Source of the DNA: Myotis daubentonii
Lineage: Eukaryota > Chordata > Mammalia > Chiroptera > Vespertilionidae
Assembly: GCF_963259705.1 (NCBI RefSeq)
Contig: NC_081846.1
Location: forward strand, 92,826,641 to 92,890,640
Direction of reading: 5' to 3'
Length of the DNA stretch: 64,000 bases
Positions 24,122 through 37,775 of the stretch are shown here, in pieces. A program made the position numbers and the translations under genes. Under the pieces are notes generated by a model. The model had not been told where the DNA came from, did not search any database, and saw only the letters and a program-made list of their open reading frames with translations. Numbering within the stretch: position 1 is the stretch's first letter; every line of letters starts with the position of its first letter.

Positions 24122-25860
24122 TGTCAGTTGGTGATGACAAAGAATAAAATTAACAAATACAATTAATATGAACAAATTACTATCAATAATAAAACACTTG
24201 AGAGACCTCTCCTCTCACCAAATCACTACTCTGACCAGTGCTTTGGACTCCACCAGGGCAGTTATGATGCACGTCATCACCATGGTTTCAGTGGTGTTCT
24301 ATGACCTGTGTATGACATCAGTGCACCCAAGCCACCCAACCAGTATTCACAGAACTACAATGCTACCACACCCACTGGCCAGAGTGATCCCTATATCCAA
24401 TGGAAACACTACCATGAACTTGAATTTTTTATTGTTTACTTCATATCAAAACGAGAGGATAGGTGACCTGAATGAAACAAAGGAAATGATTTTATATGTC
24501 TAGGATAACCACATTACTAATTCTCCCCAGTGGTGAGGCTAAGCAATACCTGAGAAAAGTAGGCTTAGGACCATGCCTGTCTCACAGACAGTGGTATTTT
24601 TATGTAGTATATGCTATTGGCAGTTCTATTTAACTAATGTATAAACATGAGTTATATGTGAGGTATGTATTGGTGTATACTAATATGTGTGGATTTGAAA
24701 ATTCCATACAACTCTATCATTTATCGAGTATCGCCCAGTATGGGGAATAGTCTCATGCATTTTTACAACAAGCCATTTTCTCTTTGGCTATGCTTTTCCT
24801 TATCATGTCCCCAGAGGCTTGGGGATAGTGGGAGCCTCTGGCCCTTGTCATGAATCCTGTTCTTGTCAATCTAGAGGGTCTCATTTTCTAGGCTCTGTTC
24901 TAGACCCCATCTAGACCTTCTGGAAACAGCTGGGCTCTAAACAGGGTTTGAACTCTATAGAGTCCATTCTACATCCCACCCACCACAGAATATGCCTCAT
25001 CCCTTGAGAGCAATATGTATTTCCTTAGCAGTTACATTAGAATTTGGCTGTGACTTAGCCTTCTCAGTCTTCCTTATGCCCAGTAGGCCCTGCCTCTGGG
25101 TCTTACCCCATGTAATCATGGGCAGTATTTTCCAGTGCTATCACCAACACACTATTATAAACAGTGGTGGAAAGAGACTGCACTTGCGGTGGTGAACACA
25201 ATAGAGATAATGTATTATAGAATTGTATCTTTATGACATATTTTAAAACCAATATAACTCCAGTAATCTCAATAAAAATAAAAAGAAACTACAAAAAAAA
25301 TATATGTCAATTAAAAATTACGTTTTCAAAGAATTTTGTTACTTCTAGGCTCTTCGACTCCTCTCCATGTTATTTATCTATAACTTAACACTGGACTCTT
25401 TCAAGTGTCTCTTCAGTTTTATCTTGGCACGAGGTTTCTTTGAGAAGGGATTTTTACCTTCATGTGTGAATAACTCTCCACCACCTGAATTATTATTTGT
25501 ATTTTGTGCTTTTTGCTTCCCATTTTTCTTTTCCTTCAAAGTGTCTTGACCAAAATTATAAATGTAGAGTTTATAATCCTAGAGAATTTAGTGATGTGCT
25601 TAATAAATAAAGAAGGAGTGAGCAGGATCAATGAGTGTAAACCCTGGTCATCTGGTGCATGGTTACAATATTTTGTCTTTCCACACGATACTTGAGATTT
25701 CCATAATAACTTAATTGCTGTAGTCATCCCTATATATATAATCTAAGAAAAACTTTTGGATCACCTTTTACTACTAACGATATGGCTAAGATAGACAGCC
25801 TCATTAAAACACCCATTATTAGATTTCATAAGGAGGACATAAGATTTAATAGGGTAAAAT
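24122..25860. other. Non-coding interval
   Basis: Unique-looking AT-rich sequence. Short ORFs in it have no recognisable family, and I see no convincing gene. Confidence 0.55.
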
Positions 25861-25864
25861 AGTA

Positions 25865-26066
25865 ATATTATATAAAATATAATAATAAAAGCATAACATG
25901 CCAATTAGACTGGAAGTCCTTCCAGACAACCTTCCGGAAGAAGCCTGGGCTGCCAGGGAAGTCCGAATCCCAGGTGCCTGGATGGAAGCCCAGGTTCTGG
26001 GTGCCAGAGGGAATCTGGGCGAAGGAAGGCCTACTCTTGCATGAATTTCATTCATCAGGCCTCTAG
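25865..26066 (+). mobile_element. Short non-autonomous HeliBat (Helitron)
   Basis: About 200 bp. The 5' part carries the HeliBat-like ataataaaagcataacatgc motif and the 3' end is cctCTAG followed by T, as expected for Helitron insertion between A and T. It has no coding capacity. Confidence 0.65.
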
Positions 26067-27616
26067 TACTACACAAAACATTTTAAAGCTAGAGGAACAA
26101 ATGATCCCCATGCAGAGAAACAAATGATCCAAAGACCTGATATTGCCTGGGTTTTGTAGCTTCCATTGTCATTAACTATTATATTGTTCTTGTGAAGTTG
26201 GAGGTGGTATTTACTTTCATCAGTTTTTGGCTCTACCGTCCAATCATTTTATCTGAGGCTCCGTGGTGCCGTTTAACCAATCCATCCCATTCCTCCCTCC
26301 TCCTCTTCAGTGTGTACATGTGTGTGACCATCCACTCTTGTGCTGTTGGGCTGAGTTATCTCTAGCTAAATCCTCACTTCTTGTAGGAGACAGTGTTGCC
26401 AAAGCAGAGTGGCTAAGCTGGGAACTATTCAGGGCATTGTGATAGCTCCTGTGTTTGAGAGACAGAGAATGCACTTCTGAAATGGAATCGGAACAATAGC
26501 CAGGTTAATTAAGGAGAGCTCAACTAAAGAATCTGAAGGAAGAAATGATTCTCAAACTACTATTCATGAATAATAGCATATTACATCCTCAAATATTTGT
26601 GAGAACACTGTATTTACATTGCATATAAATGCATACTCTCTCACCAGAAACATTTCTTTCAACTTCACTTTGAGGAAGCATCGTATTTTGTTACTCCTTC
26701 AAAATTACTGTTTTTATAACTTTCTAACCAATTTCTTACCTTTAAAGATATATATATAACATCACATATGATAAGGTAATAGCATTAATTAATTAATTTA
26801 TTGAAAAGATCGCTGAAGAGTGCCAGGTACTCACTTGGAATTGCTGATGCTCTTGAAATGATGCAACCTCTACTTTCAAGGAGTTTATTTTAATGAGGAA
26901 GAAAAACAGGTAAAGAGGTTTGACATTATGGGCTATTAATGCTCTGATAATATTCTGGACAGTTTTGTGATTCATTTATTTTAGTTTGCTATGCCCTCTA
27001 TTCAGTTTCCACATAGTAGCAATAGACTTACCTGAATATTAAGGACATATGGATTGATGTATAAGGTTGGTTAGGAACCTTCTGATTAGAATAAACCATT
27101 ATTGGAGAGGCTGGAACTTGCCCCATTGGATGCCATAGGGACATTTGATCATGCCTATGACGCTATCTTAAAATTTCTACTAGAATGTACAAGTAAAATT
27201 GGAGTGAACAGAAATGGTGATGCAGGATGGGTAAAGCACAGCATAATCACGATGCTTTTCAAAGTCTTACTAGTTTAACATTAATACTTGAAATAAAATG
27301 GAAATGATTGATAAAGATGGTATTTGCATTCTTCATTAGTTTACTACCTTTTTTCTCCAAAAAAAAAAAGAGTAAAAGGACAAATTATAAATGGGGGAAT
27401 ATATTTACAATTTTCACAGCCAAAAGGAATAGCGTCAAGCATATTTTAAAAATAGGTATAAATTGGTAAGAAAAAGAAAACTCCTTAAACAAAAAATGGC
27501 AAAGTATATGAATAGGAATTTTGTTGAAGAAGAAATATAAGAAACAAAATTATTAGAATTCAGGGCAATTTAAATCAGTATCATACTGAGATGCCCTTTT
27601 ACATTATTCAATTAAT
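26067..27616. other. Non-coding interval
   Basis: No recognisable gene or clearly bounded repeat seen. Confidence 0.5.
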
Positions 27617-27630
27617 AAAAACTATGTGAC

Positions 27631-27853
27631 AGACCTGATCGGTTTGGCTTGGTGGATAGAGCATTGGCCTGCGGTTTGAAGGGTCCCAGGTTCGACTCCG
27701 GTTAAGGGCATGTACCTTGGTTGTGGGCACATCCCCAGTAGTGGGGTGTGCAGGAGGCAGCTGATTGATGTTTCTCTCCCATCGATGTTTCTAACTCTCT
27801 ATCCATCTCCCTTCCTCTCTGTAAAAAAATCAATAAAATATATTTAAAAAAAA
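27631..27853 (+). mobile_element. Ves SINE
   Basis: Bat tRNA-derived SINE with an A box-like segment (ggcttggtggatagagca) and B box ggttcgactcc, then CT-rich tail and aataaaata A-tail. The target-site duplication is aaaactatgtgaca at 27617-27630 and 27855-27868. Confidence 0.92.
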
Positions 27854-27879
27854 CCAAAACTATGTGACAATACGAAATG

Positions 27880-28330
27880 TTAGAGTATATATGGCCAAAT
27901 AGACTCTTATTCAGATGCAAATATATTCAAGATAGTTTAGCATTACCTCCTAAGGCTGAACATTGCAGCAAATATTATAAGGACATATTTCTACTCTTAA
28001 AATATATAATTAAAATTATACAGGAAACTCTTGTCTGTGTACAATGGAAGCCATGTGCAACAATATTCATGGCAATTTTGTTCAGAATAGGAAAACAAAT
28101 GGGAAACACTCCAAGTGCTCATAATGAGAACACAAAAAAACTATGGGGTAATCACATAATGGATTATCACAAAGTGGTAAAAAAAAAAACACAACTAACT
28201 ATGGTAACAGGCCCAATATGGTTGAAGCTCAGCAGAATAATATTTAATGAACCCCTCCTCCACCACAGCTCCAACACTATATAAAATACAGTGCTTTTTA
28301 TGAAATAAACATAACTTTAATTGAAAAAAA
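27880..28330 (+). mobile_element. Possible old L1 3' fragment
   Basis: Degenerate similarity to the L1 ORF2 3' end and 3' UTR (phrases such as ggcaattttgttcagaata and acataatggattatcac). Boundaries are approximate. Confidence 0.4.
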
Positions 28331-28577
28331 ATCAGTTGCATTTTATGCAAGAGTTAATAACTATATAGTTATTGGGAAATATTCAAATGTATAAAACAAT
28401 AAGTAGAGTAAAGCCTGAATATTGAACATTGACTTTAGAAAGATAAGAATATACCAAGAGAAAACATGGTAATGGGAAAGATAGACAAGAACATATGTTT
28501 GATGTAGGTTAAAATGTCTAGTGGATTTACTTGTACTTACTACATGCATGAAAATACGTAATTAAATATATACAATA

Positions 28578-29031
28578 CTAGAGGACTGGTGCACAAAAAT
28601 TTGCAAGGGGTCCCTCAGCCCGGTCTGTTCCCTTCTCGTAGTCTGGGAACCATCGGGGGATGACCACCTGCTAGCTTAGGCCCACTCCTTGGGGGATTGG
28701 GCCTAAGCTGGCAGTCAGACAACCCTCTGGCATCCCGGGAGCCCTTTGGGGATAGCCACTTGCCAGCGGGGAACAGGCCTAAGCTGCAGTAGGACATCAT
28801 TTGCACTGCTGAGGAGGCAGGAGAGGCTCCCACCACCACCACTGTACTCGCAGCAGTCAGCCTGGCTCTTGACTGAGCAGAGCTCCCGCTGTGGGAGCAC
28901 AGTAACCACCAGGGGGCAGCTCCTGCATTGAGCATCTGCTCCTGGTGGTCAGTGTGTGTCATAGTGACCAGTCAGTCCAAGTCATTCTGTGGTTAGTGTA
29001 AATTTGCATATTACCCTTTTATTATATAGGA
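28578..29031 (-). mobile_element. HeliBat 1 of tandem pair (Helitron)
   Basis: The left edge is the reverse of a HeliBat 3' end (CTAG, then a gtgcac palindromic stretch). The right edge is the reverse of the 5' end TCCTATATAATAAAAGGG. The interior is non-coding; ORFs here are shadows. Confidence 0.8.
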
Positions 29032-29862
29032 TAGAAGACTGTTGCATGAATGGGAGCCAGCTGGTTTGCCCTGAAGGGTGTCACGGATCAGGGTGGGGGG
29101 TCCCTCTGGGGTGTCTGGCCAGCCTGGGTGAGGGCCCGAGGGCAGTTTTCAGACTGGCCACACCCCCTTCAGGGTGGTGTTCCCGCTGGAGTGACTGGTC
29201 AGCCTGGATGAGGGGCTGATGGCCGTTCTCAGGCTGGCCACACCACCTTCAGGGGGGCAGGTCCTGCTGGGGTGCCTGGACAGCCTGGATGAGGGTCGAT
29301 GGCTGTTTCAGGTGGCCAAGCCCCCCAGTGGGCACCCTCAACCCATGAGGGTGTGGCCAGCCTGGGTGAGGGGCTGATGTCTGTTTGCAGGCTGGCCACA
29401 GTCCCTTCAGGGTGGGGGTCCACACTGGGGTGCCTGGCCAGCCTGGGTGAGGGGCTGATGGCTGTTTGCAGGATGGCCAAGGCCCCCAGCATTGACCCTC
29501 ACCCCATGAGGGTGTGGCCATCCTGGGTTATGGGCTGATGGCTGTTTGCAGGCTGGCCATGACCCCCAGCCACCCAGGCTCCTAGTGGAGTCTGGCTGGA
29601 AGCAGTTATCTGGGATTTATTTATCTTCTATAATTGAAACTGTTTCCTTGAGTGGAGGCCGCAGACAGCCAGGGCAGCCAGGAAGCTTGGCTTCCTCCAT
29701 CGCCGGGGCAACCAAACTTCCTGCTTGCTCCAGCTCTGTGGCTGCAGGCTGCCATCTTGGTTAGGTTAATTTGCATATAGTCACTCTGATTGGCTGGTGG
29801 ACATAGCGTGGGGTGTAGTGGAGGTGCAGTCAATTTGCATGTTTTTCTTTTATTAGATTAGA
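29032..29862 (-). mobile_element. HeliBat 2 of tandem pair (Helitron)
   Basis: Abuts HeliBat 1 directly. The 5' end lies at the right (TCTAATCTAATAAAAG on the minus strand, followed by atgcaaattgac). It contains the segment aaccaagatggc shared with the 37.8 kb element, and a minisatellite. No Rep/helicase coding is seen, so it is non-autonomous. Confidence 0.78.
29075..29575. repeat. Minisatellite within HeliBat 2
   Basis: Five to six degenerate GC-rich repeats of roughly 80-100 bp, each containing cagcctgggtgagggg and gctgtttgcaggctggcca variants. Confidence 0.85.
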
Positions 29863-30132
29863 TATATAAGAACATCATATTGGACCAGAAATGAGTGTGA
29901 ACCAACTTCTCTTAGTAATGCAATTCTATTCTTATGGGAGAATTCCAAGAAATTTTAATTAATGATCATAGGTGGGGAAAAATGCAAGTCACCCAAACAA
30001 GGCTTGACTAGAAGATGACTAGCTAATTGACAAAGAAAGGAAAGTCCAACTTTAACAACCTCCTCTGTCATACTTCTCAGAAAATTACTTGGCTGTTTCT
30101 GATATCATTTTACATCATAAGAGCATTTAGGG

Positions 30133-30343
30133 CAGTGGTTCTCAACCTTCCTAATGCCGTGACCCTCATGTTGTGGTGACCCTCAATTTCATTGTTATGT
30201 TTCATTGAAAATAATTAAAGCATAGTGATTAATCACAAAAACAATATGTAATTATATATGTGTTTTCTGATGGTCTTAGGTGACCCCTGTGAAAGATTCG
30301 TTCGACCCCATGGGGGTCGCGACCCACGGGTTGAGAAATACTG
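30133..30343 (+). mobile_element. SPIN-family hAT MITE
   Basis: 211 bp with terminal inverted repeats cagtggttctcaacc and ggttgagaaatactg, an internal ggtcttaggtgacccc, and the block attaatcacaaaaacaata characteristic of SPIN elements, which are known in vespertilionid bats. Flanking 8-mers atttaggg and ctttagtg form an imperfect duplication. Confidence 0.88.
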
Positions 30344-30499
30344 CTTTAGTGCCTCTGAGGTCTCCTGTTTCCTGTCAGCTGTACTTCTCTCAGGGTTTCA
30401 AGTTGATTGCACAGTAGTTCAGCTGTAGGTCCAGTCCCAGGGAGCAAGGGCATGCAGCTCCTGACACGCTGTAGCCATCCTGCCTGCCTCCATATATGC

Positions 30500-31100
30500 T
30501 CCTATCTTCGATTTTTTAAAATTTTTTAATTAAAAAAATAATTTCTTTAATTTTTTTTAAATTTTAAAAAGATTTTAATTTTTTCCTTTTTGCTGCTCTT
30601 CTTTAGTAATTTCCACTGCCATGTTTTTAAGATCATTGATTTTTTCTATTGCCTTATCTAATCTACTATTAAATTCTTCTAATGTATTTTTTACTTTATG
30701 CATTGTATCCTCAACTCCATCATTTTTGTTTGGGCTTCTCCATTTCTTTTTTGAAGTTCTTGCTCTGTTCATCAAATTCCTCCCTGGGTCAGTGAGCATG
30801 TTTATGACCATTCTCTTAAAGTCTTCATCGGGTAGATTACTTACCTCCATTTGATTACATTTCCCCTCCTGGGTTATATTTATTTATTTTTGTCGGAAAA
30901 TAATTCTGTGCCTCTTCATTTTGCTCGACTCTCTGTGTTTGTTTTCTATATTAGATAAAAGAGCTACCCCCACCATTGAGGGGTGGTCACAGGTGGACCA
31001 GGCCGTGATACTCTGTTGCCTGTCTGTGTCCCGTGTCGTGGGCAGGAAGCAGCTGTTTCAGACTCATGGCGCCTTTTAGCCACTTGTGATTTATTTTTAA
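30500..31100 (-). mobile_element. L1 ORF1 5' fragment
   Basis: On the minus strand 30850-30575 is open for 91 codons (MEVSNLPDEDFKRMVINML start, later LDKAIEKINDLKNMAVEITK), matching the N-terminal coiled-coil part of mammalian L1 ORF1p. The downstream side is AT-rich and decayed. Confidence 0.6.
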
Positions 31101-32533
31101 GATGGTTTTATTTACTTGTCTGAGGAGAGAGACTAAAAGTTTGCATCATGAGTTCTGAGATTGCCTCCAACTCTAGAATAAATTTCTGTAACTGTGTGTT
31201 TCCAGGTTGAAATGGGCCTGGCAGCCCCCTCCCCGCACCTGGCACACCATAGGAAGTGTCTGTGCACATCTATGGTGACACTTCATACTGTTTGGTCATA
31301 ATGTATAGCGTTGTCACTGTGGGTTCCCGGAGGATGAAAACACTGCAGTCCTTATTTCAGAAGACCCCAGCAGTAGAAACCCAGAAAATGGTAAATGGGT
31401 TCATGTGGGAGTTTTGTATGAATGGTTTGCTTAGTATGTAAGTGATCACTAAGAGTGTTTTTCATGACACATGAATATGCTAAATTAGCTTGTTATTGAG
31501 TTTATACAACTTCAACATTGACTTATTGCTGCCTGCTAAGAAGTAGGCATGGAGAAGGGCCAGTGCATACAAAAGCGAAGCCCTGCATTACAGGGAAGGA
31601 GGGGCTCTGTTGCTTGTTTGCAGATTAAGCCAAACAAAGCACAGGAAACAAGGTTTCCATTATTTGTAACCTAATTATGTGCTTTTTAATATTCACATGA
31701 TAGTTAACAAAAATTTTCTCTAAAAGATATTCTCATTACTACTTAAAACCAATAATTATGGGTAGGATACATCACTAGGACATACACTCAGGCTAAGACT
31801 TTCTAAAAATTACTACTTTCAATATCAACTCTCAATTCACAAGCCAATAGTATGTCGGGAATTGCTGCATAGCACTTTTTTCCATATTCAATTATGCCAG
31901 AGAATCTACAAAGCAAAGTTGTCACATCTCAATTTTACCATCAGATGAGCCAGATGGAGCAGAGCACACACAGTAACTGCTTAGGAAGGCATTTAATGCC
32001 CAGTCTCATTTCTGGGATTTGGTAAAAGAACAATGCCTACTATTCATTGTCTATACAATGAATAAAGGGTCCCCGGAGAGTTCCAGGTCACGGAACCGCA
32101 TGAAGAGGCGGCTGCCTGTGTGGCTGATAAGCCCCGCTTCTTTAGGGAGGAGAAGCAGCACCAATTTTGTGAACACAAGAAAACAGACAACTTATTCGAT
32201 ATTGGAGTCCTGGCCAAAGTAAAGAAAGGAAACACATGTTACAATTGGCCACTCTAGAGAAGGGAACATTGGGCTATACTTATATTTTCTAGAATCAAAG
32301 ACACAGAAAGAACAAACTAACACAGGAACATGCACGCTTTCATCTGGATGATTTAATATCCGCTTAGCTCGGTTCCTTGTCAGCAATGTTTCTGTTCGTA
32401 TATACTTACTCCAAAGGTCCACCACAGTAAAGGATCGTGTTTTTATGCTTAAATTCTTTCAAAAATTCCCCCAAAGCCCAAAGTCAAGCTAGCATTTACT
32501 TCTCTTTACACATTTCTTCTTTGTAAGCTTTTC
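31101..32533. other. Non-coding interval
   Basis: No recognisable gene. Short ORFs lack family features or splice context. Confidence 0.5.
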
Positions 32534-32548
32534 AAAAATAACATTACC

Positions 32549-32754
32549 CAGCCAGCTGGCTCAGTAGTTAGCATCGGCCTAGGAACCTGGAGGTCACAGT
32601 TAGAGTTCCGGTCAGGGCGCATGCCTGGGTTGTGGGCTCAGTCGCCAGTGTGAGATGTGCAGGAGGCAGCAGATCCATGATTCTCTCTCATCATTGACGT
32701 TTCGTCTCTCTCTTCCTATCTTTCCTGTCTGAAATCAATAAAAATATCTTTAAA
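32549..32754 (+). mobile_element. Ves SINE (diverged)
   Basis: tRNA-like head (cagctggctcagtagttagcatcgg), B box-like gagttccggtc, then the gcaggaggcagc motif and a tail ending aataaaaatatctt. Flanking aaaaataacatta / aaaataacaacatta suggest the duplication. Confidence 0.85.
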
Positions 32755-32759
32755 AAATA

Positions 32760-34130
32760 ACAACATTAAAATCAAGAGTAACAACTGTACTCTGTGCATA
32801 CTGTTGGGACATTTAAGAGTCTATCTTGACTACTTCATTATATTCCCAGCCCTAGAACCACAGAGGTGCTTTTGTTTTCTGGCAACTATATAAACAAAGT
32901 CAAACAAACATGCCTCGCAGTAACGGGACTATTAGGGGTCACCTAGTGCCAAAGCAATTTAAGTGAGAATCTTATCAAAGGCATGCAATCCAAGGCACTT
33001 CTTCACATTTAACACACTGTGCTGTGAAGGGAATGCAATGAAATGTAGCACCACGTGGGATGGAACCCTAAGGATCACTAGAGGCAGTAAAACCAGAAAA
33101 CTCTCTTTATATTTTCAAAGACAAAGTAATGGGTGATTTGCTGCATTTCAGCCTAATGTGAATTTTCTGATTCAAAGTAACCAAATTATTTTTCAGAGCT
33201 GGTGCTGTTGCTCAGTGGAATTTCATTATGCCAGGAAATAAAATTAATGTGCAGTCAAAATGTAAAATTCACTTGTGAACATAGAGAATTGGTCAATTGT
33301 AAAAGAATATTTCTTTAAAAGATAAAATGATAATAACCCAAAACATTTATTAAATGCAAAAGTATAGTTAATCTGATGTTTTTTATTTAAAAACCGTATT
33401 CTACATAAATGTTGTTAAATATCCACTATTGTATTTATTATGTTTCCTTTACATGTGGTTTCTGTTTTCCAAATGGAGAAAGGCTACATTCACTGTTTCA
33501 CTAACTCCATGAGCCAGCCCCAAACAAACACCACACACCCATCTCCCATAACAATCAGCTAAAACCACCAGTTTGAACTCAAATTCTTACTTGTTTGTGA
33601 GCCTGTTAAAACTAAGGCTAAGGTTTCCTCTACTCCAAAATCCAGAATTAGTGGCTTTAATCTTGACACAAGTTATCTCCTTAACTCGCTTTTCCAACTG
33701 TCTGTTTAACATCCCCACTCTGACATGTAATAAGCATCTTAAGTATAATCATGCTCAGCAAATACTTTTTTATTGAATAACAGAACAGAATCCTCTTTCT
33801 GGGCCGTCGTGTATAATCACTAATCTGCTAGGAACTATTTAATCCAAGTTAATGTTTTTAAGCATCAACTATGTTTGAGTAAAACAAAAACAGCTCCACC
33901 AAAGACACTGGTAGTTAATCACTGCATAACTGACAATAAGAATAATGAAAGAGATAGGCGCTTCCATGTGTGCTATCTGATTTGTGTACATGACCACATC
34001 GACAGGTGACATGGGGGTGTGGGGGGGAGCGGTGTGCAGGCTCCAGGGCTGGGCCACCTGCTTTGTGTTTCCTCCTCTGACACTGGCTTATGAACTTGGC
34101 CAAGTCTCCTAACTTTCCTGAGCCTCTGTT
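32760..34130. other. Non-coding interval
   Basis: Nothing recognisable except a G-run at 34015-34030. Confidence 0.5.
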
Positions 34131-34140
34131 CTCTTACTTT

Positions 34141-34369
34141 TTTTCTTTTTAAATCTCTTTTTGTATATATTTTTGTTGATTTCAGTGTTGAAGGGAGAGG
34201 GAGAGAGATAGAGACATCAATGGTGAGGGAGAATCATTGATTGGCTGCCTTCTGCACACCCCACACTGGGGATCAAGCCTGCTACCTGGGCATATGCCCT
34301 GACTAAGAATCAGATCATGACCTCCTGGTTCATAGGTCCATGCTCAACCACTGAGCCACGCCAGCTGGG
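34141..34369 (-). mobile_element. Ves SINE (old)
   Basis: The reverse complement carries the SINE head (gcccagctggcgtggctcag, right end) and T-rich tail (left end). Target-site duplication tgttctctta at both sides (about 34128 and 34370). Confidence 0.85.
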
Positions 34370-34387
34370 CTGTTCTCTTATTTTTAA

Positions 34388-34790
34388 CTAGTGCCCTGGT
34401 ACACGGACTCATGCACATTGAAAGGATATTAATTAGAAGGTGGAAGGTGGCTGGTGGGGGGTGGGGAGGGGGGCAGGCTTGGCGAGATGGGCTGGACACA
34501 CCCTGGAGCCAAACAGTGCACCTGGGGCTTGAAAGCATCTGCGGAGTGAGCAGGTCTCTCCAGCAGGTGGGGTCCCTTGGCCTGGCCTGTGGTGATCAGA
34601 CCGAAACCCGGTCTCTGACATCCCCCAGGGATCCCAGATTGCGAGAGGGTGGTTCTCGGGTGATGCACCCCAGAATCTGGCTCACTCCTCTTGGGTTGCT
34701 GGGTGCTTCACCAGAGAACTGCCACTGCCACATCACCACAGCTCAGCAGCTCCTGCCTTGAGCATCTGCCCCCTGGTGGTGAGAACCTAA
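34388..34790 (-). mobile_element. HeliBat 3' fragment
   Basis: The left edge aCTAGTgccctggtacacgg is the reverse of a HeliBat 3' terminus. The right part gcatctgccccctggtggt resembles HeliBat 1 near 28905-28945. No 5' TC end is visible, so it is truncated or degraded. Confidence 0.6.
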
Positions 34791-34799
34791 AAAGCACAG

Positions 34800-36115
34800 G
34801 CTATCATAATGTTGTTTATTTAGTAAGTCAGGTGCTCTGTGGAGCACTCTACACAAATAATGTCTTAAATCCCACAATAAACCTAGAGGTCAGATCCTCT
34901 GGTATTCCTCCATACAGTGGAGGAATCTGAAATTTACTTAGAAAAGGCTGAAGTAACTTTCAAGGAGTTAACAACCAGTAGTAGATCCTTGGTTTTAAAA
35001 GTAGGATTTAAACCTTGACCTACCAGACTTTCCCATGCTCTTTCTCCAGCTAATGATTACAATAGCCTTCCAGTTGCTCTCCTCCTGGCTTTCATTCATT
35101 AATACATCCACCACACTTTCATGTGGAAATACTATATGTTATACCTGAACATTTGAGATTTCATTCTTAAAAATCCACCAATGATTCCCAGCCATCTGTG
35201 TGTTCCTCCACATGGCATACAGGCCATACATAAATTAGTTCTCTTTTGCTCTATTGAATTATTTCCTGGGTGGGTATAACAAACCAGGCCCTTATTCTTT
35301 TATAACTGTGCCTTTAAATTAAAATATAGGCCTACTCGCTAGTACTATTTTAAGAAATGTTATTGACCATATGGTCTCCTATATGCCATAAAAGTAAATT
35401 AATAATCTCCATAAAGGCTGATTTTGTGTTTCAATTTTAATATATCTTCAAAAGAACCATCTTAATAATTCCAAAATGCTTCCTAACTCTGCATTGTAAA
35501 CAAATCCATTGGTATGCCATCGGGTGAAAATGGTCTCATGTCAGGAGAGAATCCAGCCCTTTGTGCTAAGTCATTGCTTAGCCCATCGTTCCCAATGCCA
35601 TTGTCTCATGCTTTAATGCTTAAGATAAGAAACAATGGTACACCAAGAAGTTCTATAGCCCACTGTAAAAATGCTCAATATAAATACTCCAGGAGTATGT
35701 ATTCTTCACCTTTTTCATAAATAGGCATTTTTTAATCTGGTATTAGATTTGTGAAAAGATTGGCTTAATAAGCCAAGCATAAAAGAAGGAAAGAAAAGCT
35801 ATGATGTAGGTGTCTGGTCATTTAAAGCCATCCTATCGCTTACAGATATTCCCTGCAGAAAAGAATGGAAGGAGCAAAGTGTTCTATCCCCAAATTCCCT
35901 TATAATTGTAAACTTCCATCTGAACATTAACTTTATTTTTTAAAAACTTCCTTCAAGTTGTTGATACTTGTTCATCTTGAACTACATGGAACTCTTCACA
36001 GGCCGCATAATTTCTGCATTCTTTTTGTTCATCCATGCCTTTGCTGGTGCTATTTACTCTTAGGAACGTCCTTCTTACCTTCTCTATTGTTCATAAACAT
36101 AAGCATCATCTCCTA
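34800..36115. other. Non-coding interval
   Basis: No recognisable gene or bounded repeat. Confidence 0.5.
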
Positions 36116-36130
36116 AGAAAAGCCCTTTCT

Positions 36131-36336
36131 GGGCCTGGCCAGTGGCTCAGTGGTAGGAGCATCGTCCCAGGACACCAAAAAGGTGCTGGTTTGATTCCCA
36201 ATCAGGAAAGACACAGCCTGGTTGGGGTTGCATATGGGAAGCAATCAATCAGTGTTTCTCTCTCACATTGATTTCTCTCTCTCCCTGCTCCCTCTCTAAA
36301 ACTTGATAAAAACATATCTTCTGGTGAGGATTTTTT
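36131..36336 (+). mobile_element. Ves-like SINE
   Basis: tRNA-like head (ggccagtggctcagtggtag), a diverged B box, and CT-rich 3' part. Flanked by aaaagccctttctg and aaaagcactttctg. Confidence 0.83.
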
Positions 36337-36339
36337 AAA

Positions 36340-37775
36340 AAGCACTTTCTGAACCCAGAATGGGTCAATGATGAATTCTCTGTATTTCTAAGTAATTTAT
36401 GCTTGGCTAGGTCTTAAAATGATATATATTATTTTGTTGAAAGAATCTGTGTATGTGTCCATCTTCTTTACATAACAAGTTCTGTGGATAAAGAGATGAC
36501 CCGTGACCAGCTGAGCTGAGTCATGGAGTAAGACAACCTGGGATGAAATTCTAGCTCCATTACTTATTGGATTATTACACTTGACCTCTGTATGCCTTAG
36601 ATACCATGTCTGTAAATGAGAATAATTTTACCTACTAAATAATAGCTTTCCCTACTATTCTCTAAAGAGAATACTGTGGCACTTTAGTGAAATAACATAA
36701 ATAAAACCCTAAGACAGCATCTAGAGAATAACATACTAAAAAACACAGATTCTTGTTGTGAACTTCTTTTCTGTCCCTGCTTGATGATAGCTTTCTGCAG
36801 TCTGACAGAGTAACATCATGTGTGGATATTTGCTCACACATGGAGGACGTCCAGGGCACTGTAGACCGTTTAGTGCAAATGTGCATATTAATTGAGGAGC
36901 AAATATGGAGTGTCTATCAGCAACATCAACTAGTTTGTCAACAGACTCTCCAACATGATCTCTATCAATCTTTATGAAGTGCTGGTGCAGTTGTTGGCAC
37001 CAAAAAACAAACAAAGATATTTTTTACTGATCTGCATCGAATTGAAAAACCAAACTAAATTTGGTAAACTTTTTAACAAGCTAAATTTATTCAAAAAGCC
37101 ATTATTTATTCCAAGATTAATTTTATTACATTTTAATGTTGAAATGTCCTTTCTTTTATGAAATGGTGGTGACAGTTGGGTGTGTTTGTTCTATCTGTGG
37201 CTTGTTCTGTATTGTATGATTGAAGTTTAATCTTACTTGACAGCAGCTAGCAATGTGTTTGGATTTCTTTGCCTCATCCTTTCTTTATTTTATGAAATTA
37301 TTTTGTTTTATAAAATCCTATGAGATTCAGACAGAATAGTTTACCCCTGGAAAGTTTTACTGGATCCAGTTCTTCTCCTCTATGTTATAGGCTTGGGAAT
37401 TTGATTTGTCATCTCAGAGAAAGTCATATTAACCAAATTCCAGGGATTAGATTATAATTACAGTAACAATAGCTTAGTTACTCTGCTAAACATACCACAT
37501 GAAATCCTTCATTTTGTCCTATTGCCCTATGAGGCAGTTTATTTATTAACTCTGATCTCTTCTTTTATGGCCATATGTCTAGCTCTGCCCTTATTGCCTT
37601 CCTTACATAAGGACCCTCGTAATTACATTGGACCTACTGAGATAGTCCAGGGTGATCTCCCCTCCTCAAGGTCCTTAGCTTAATCACTTCACAAAGTATC
37701 ATTTGCCATATAAGATAGTATATCGGGGTAGTCAAAGTAGGTTTGCAGATGTAATTCAAAGAAATAATACAATCA
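36340..37775. other. Non-coding interval
   Basis: A 92-codon minus-strand ORF (37014-36736) is open but has no family motif that I recognise. It may be part of a decayed transposon or processed pseudogene. Confidence 0.4.

Noticed and set aside
28615..29764. Several 60-115 codon ORFs on both strands.
   Set aside because: They fall in GC-rich HeliBat minisatellites and change with repeat number; no domain is seen.
36736..37014. 92-codon minus-strand ORF as a gene.
   Set aside because: No recognised motif, start context or splice signals.
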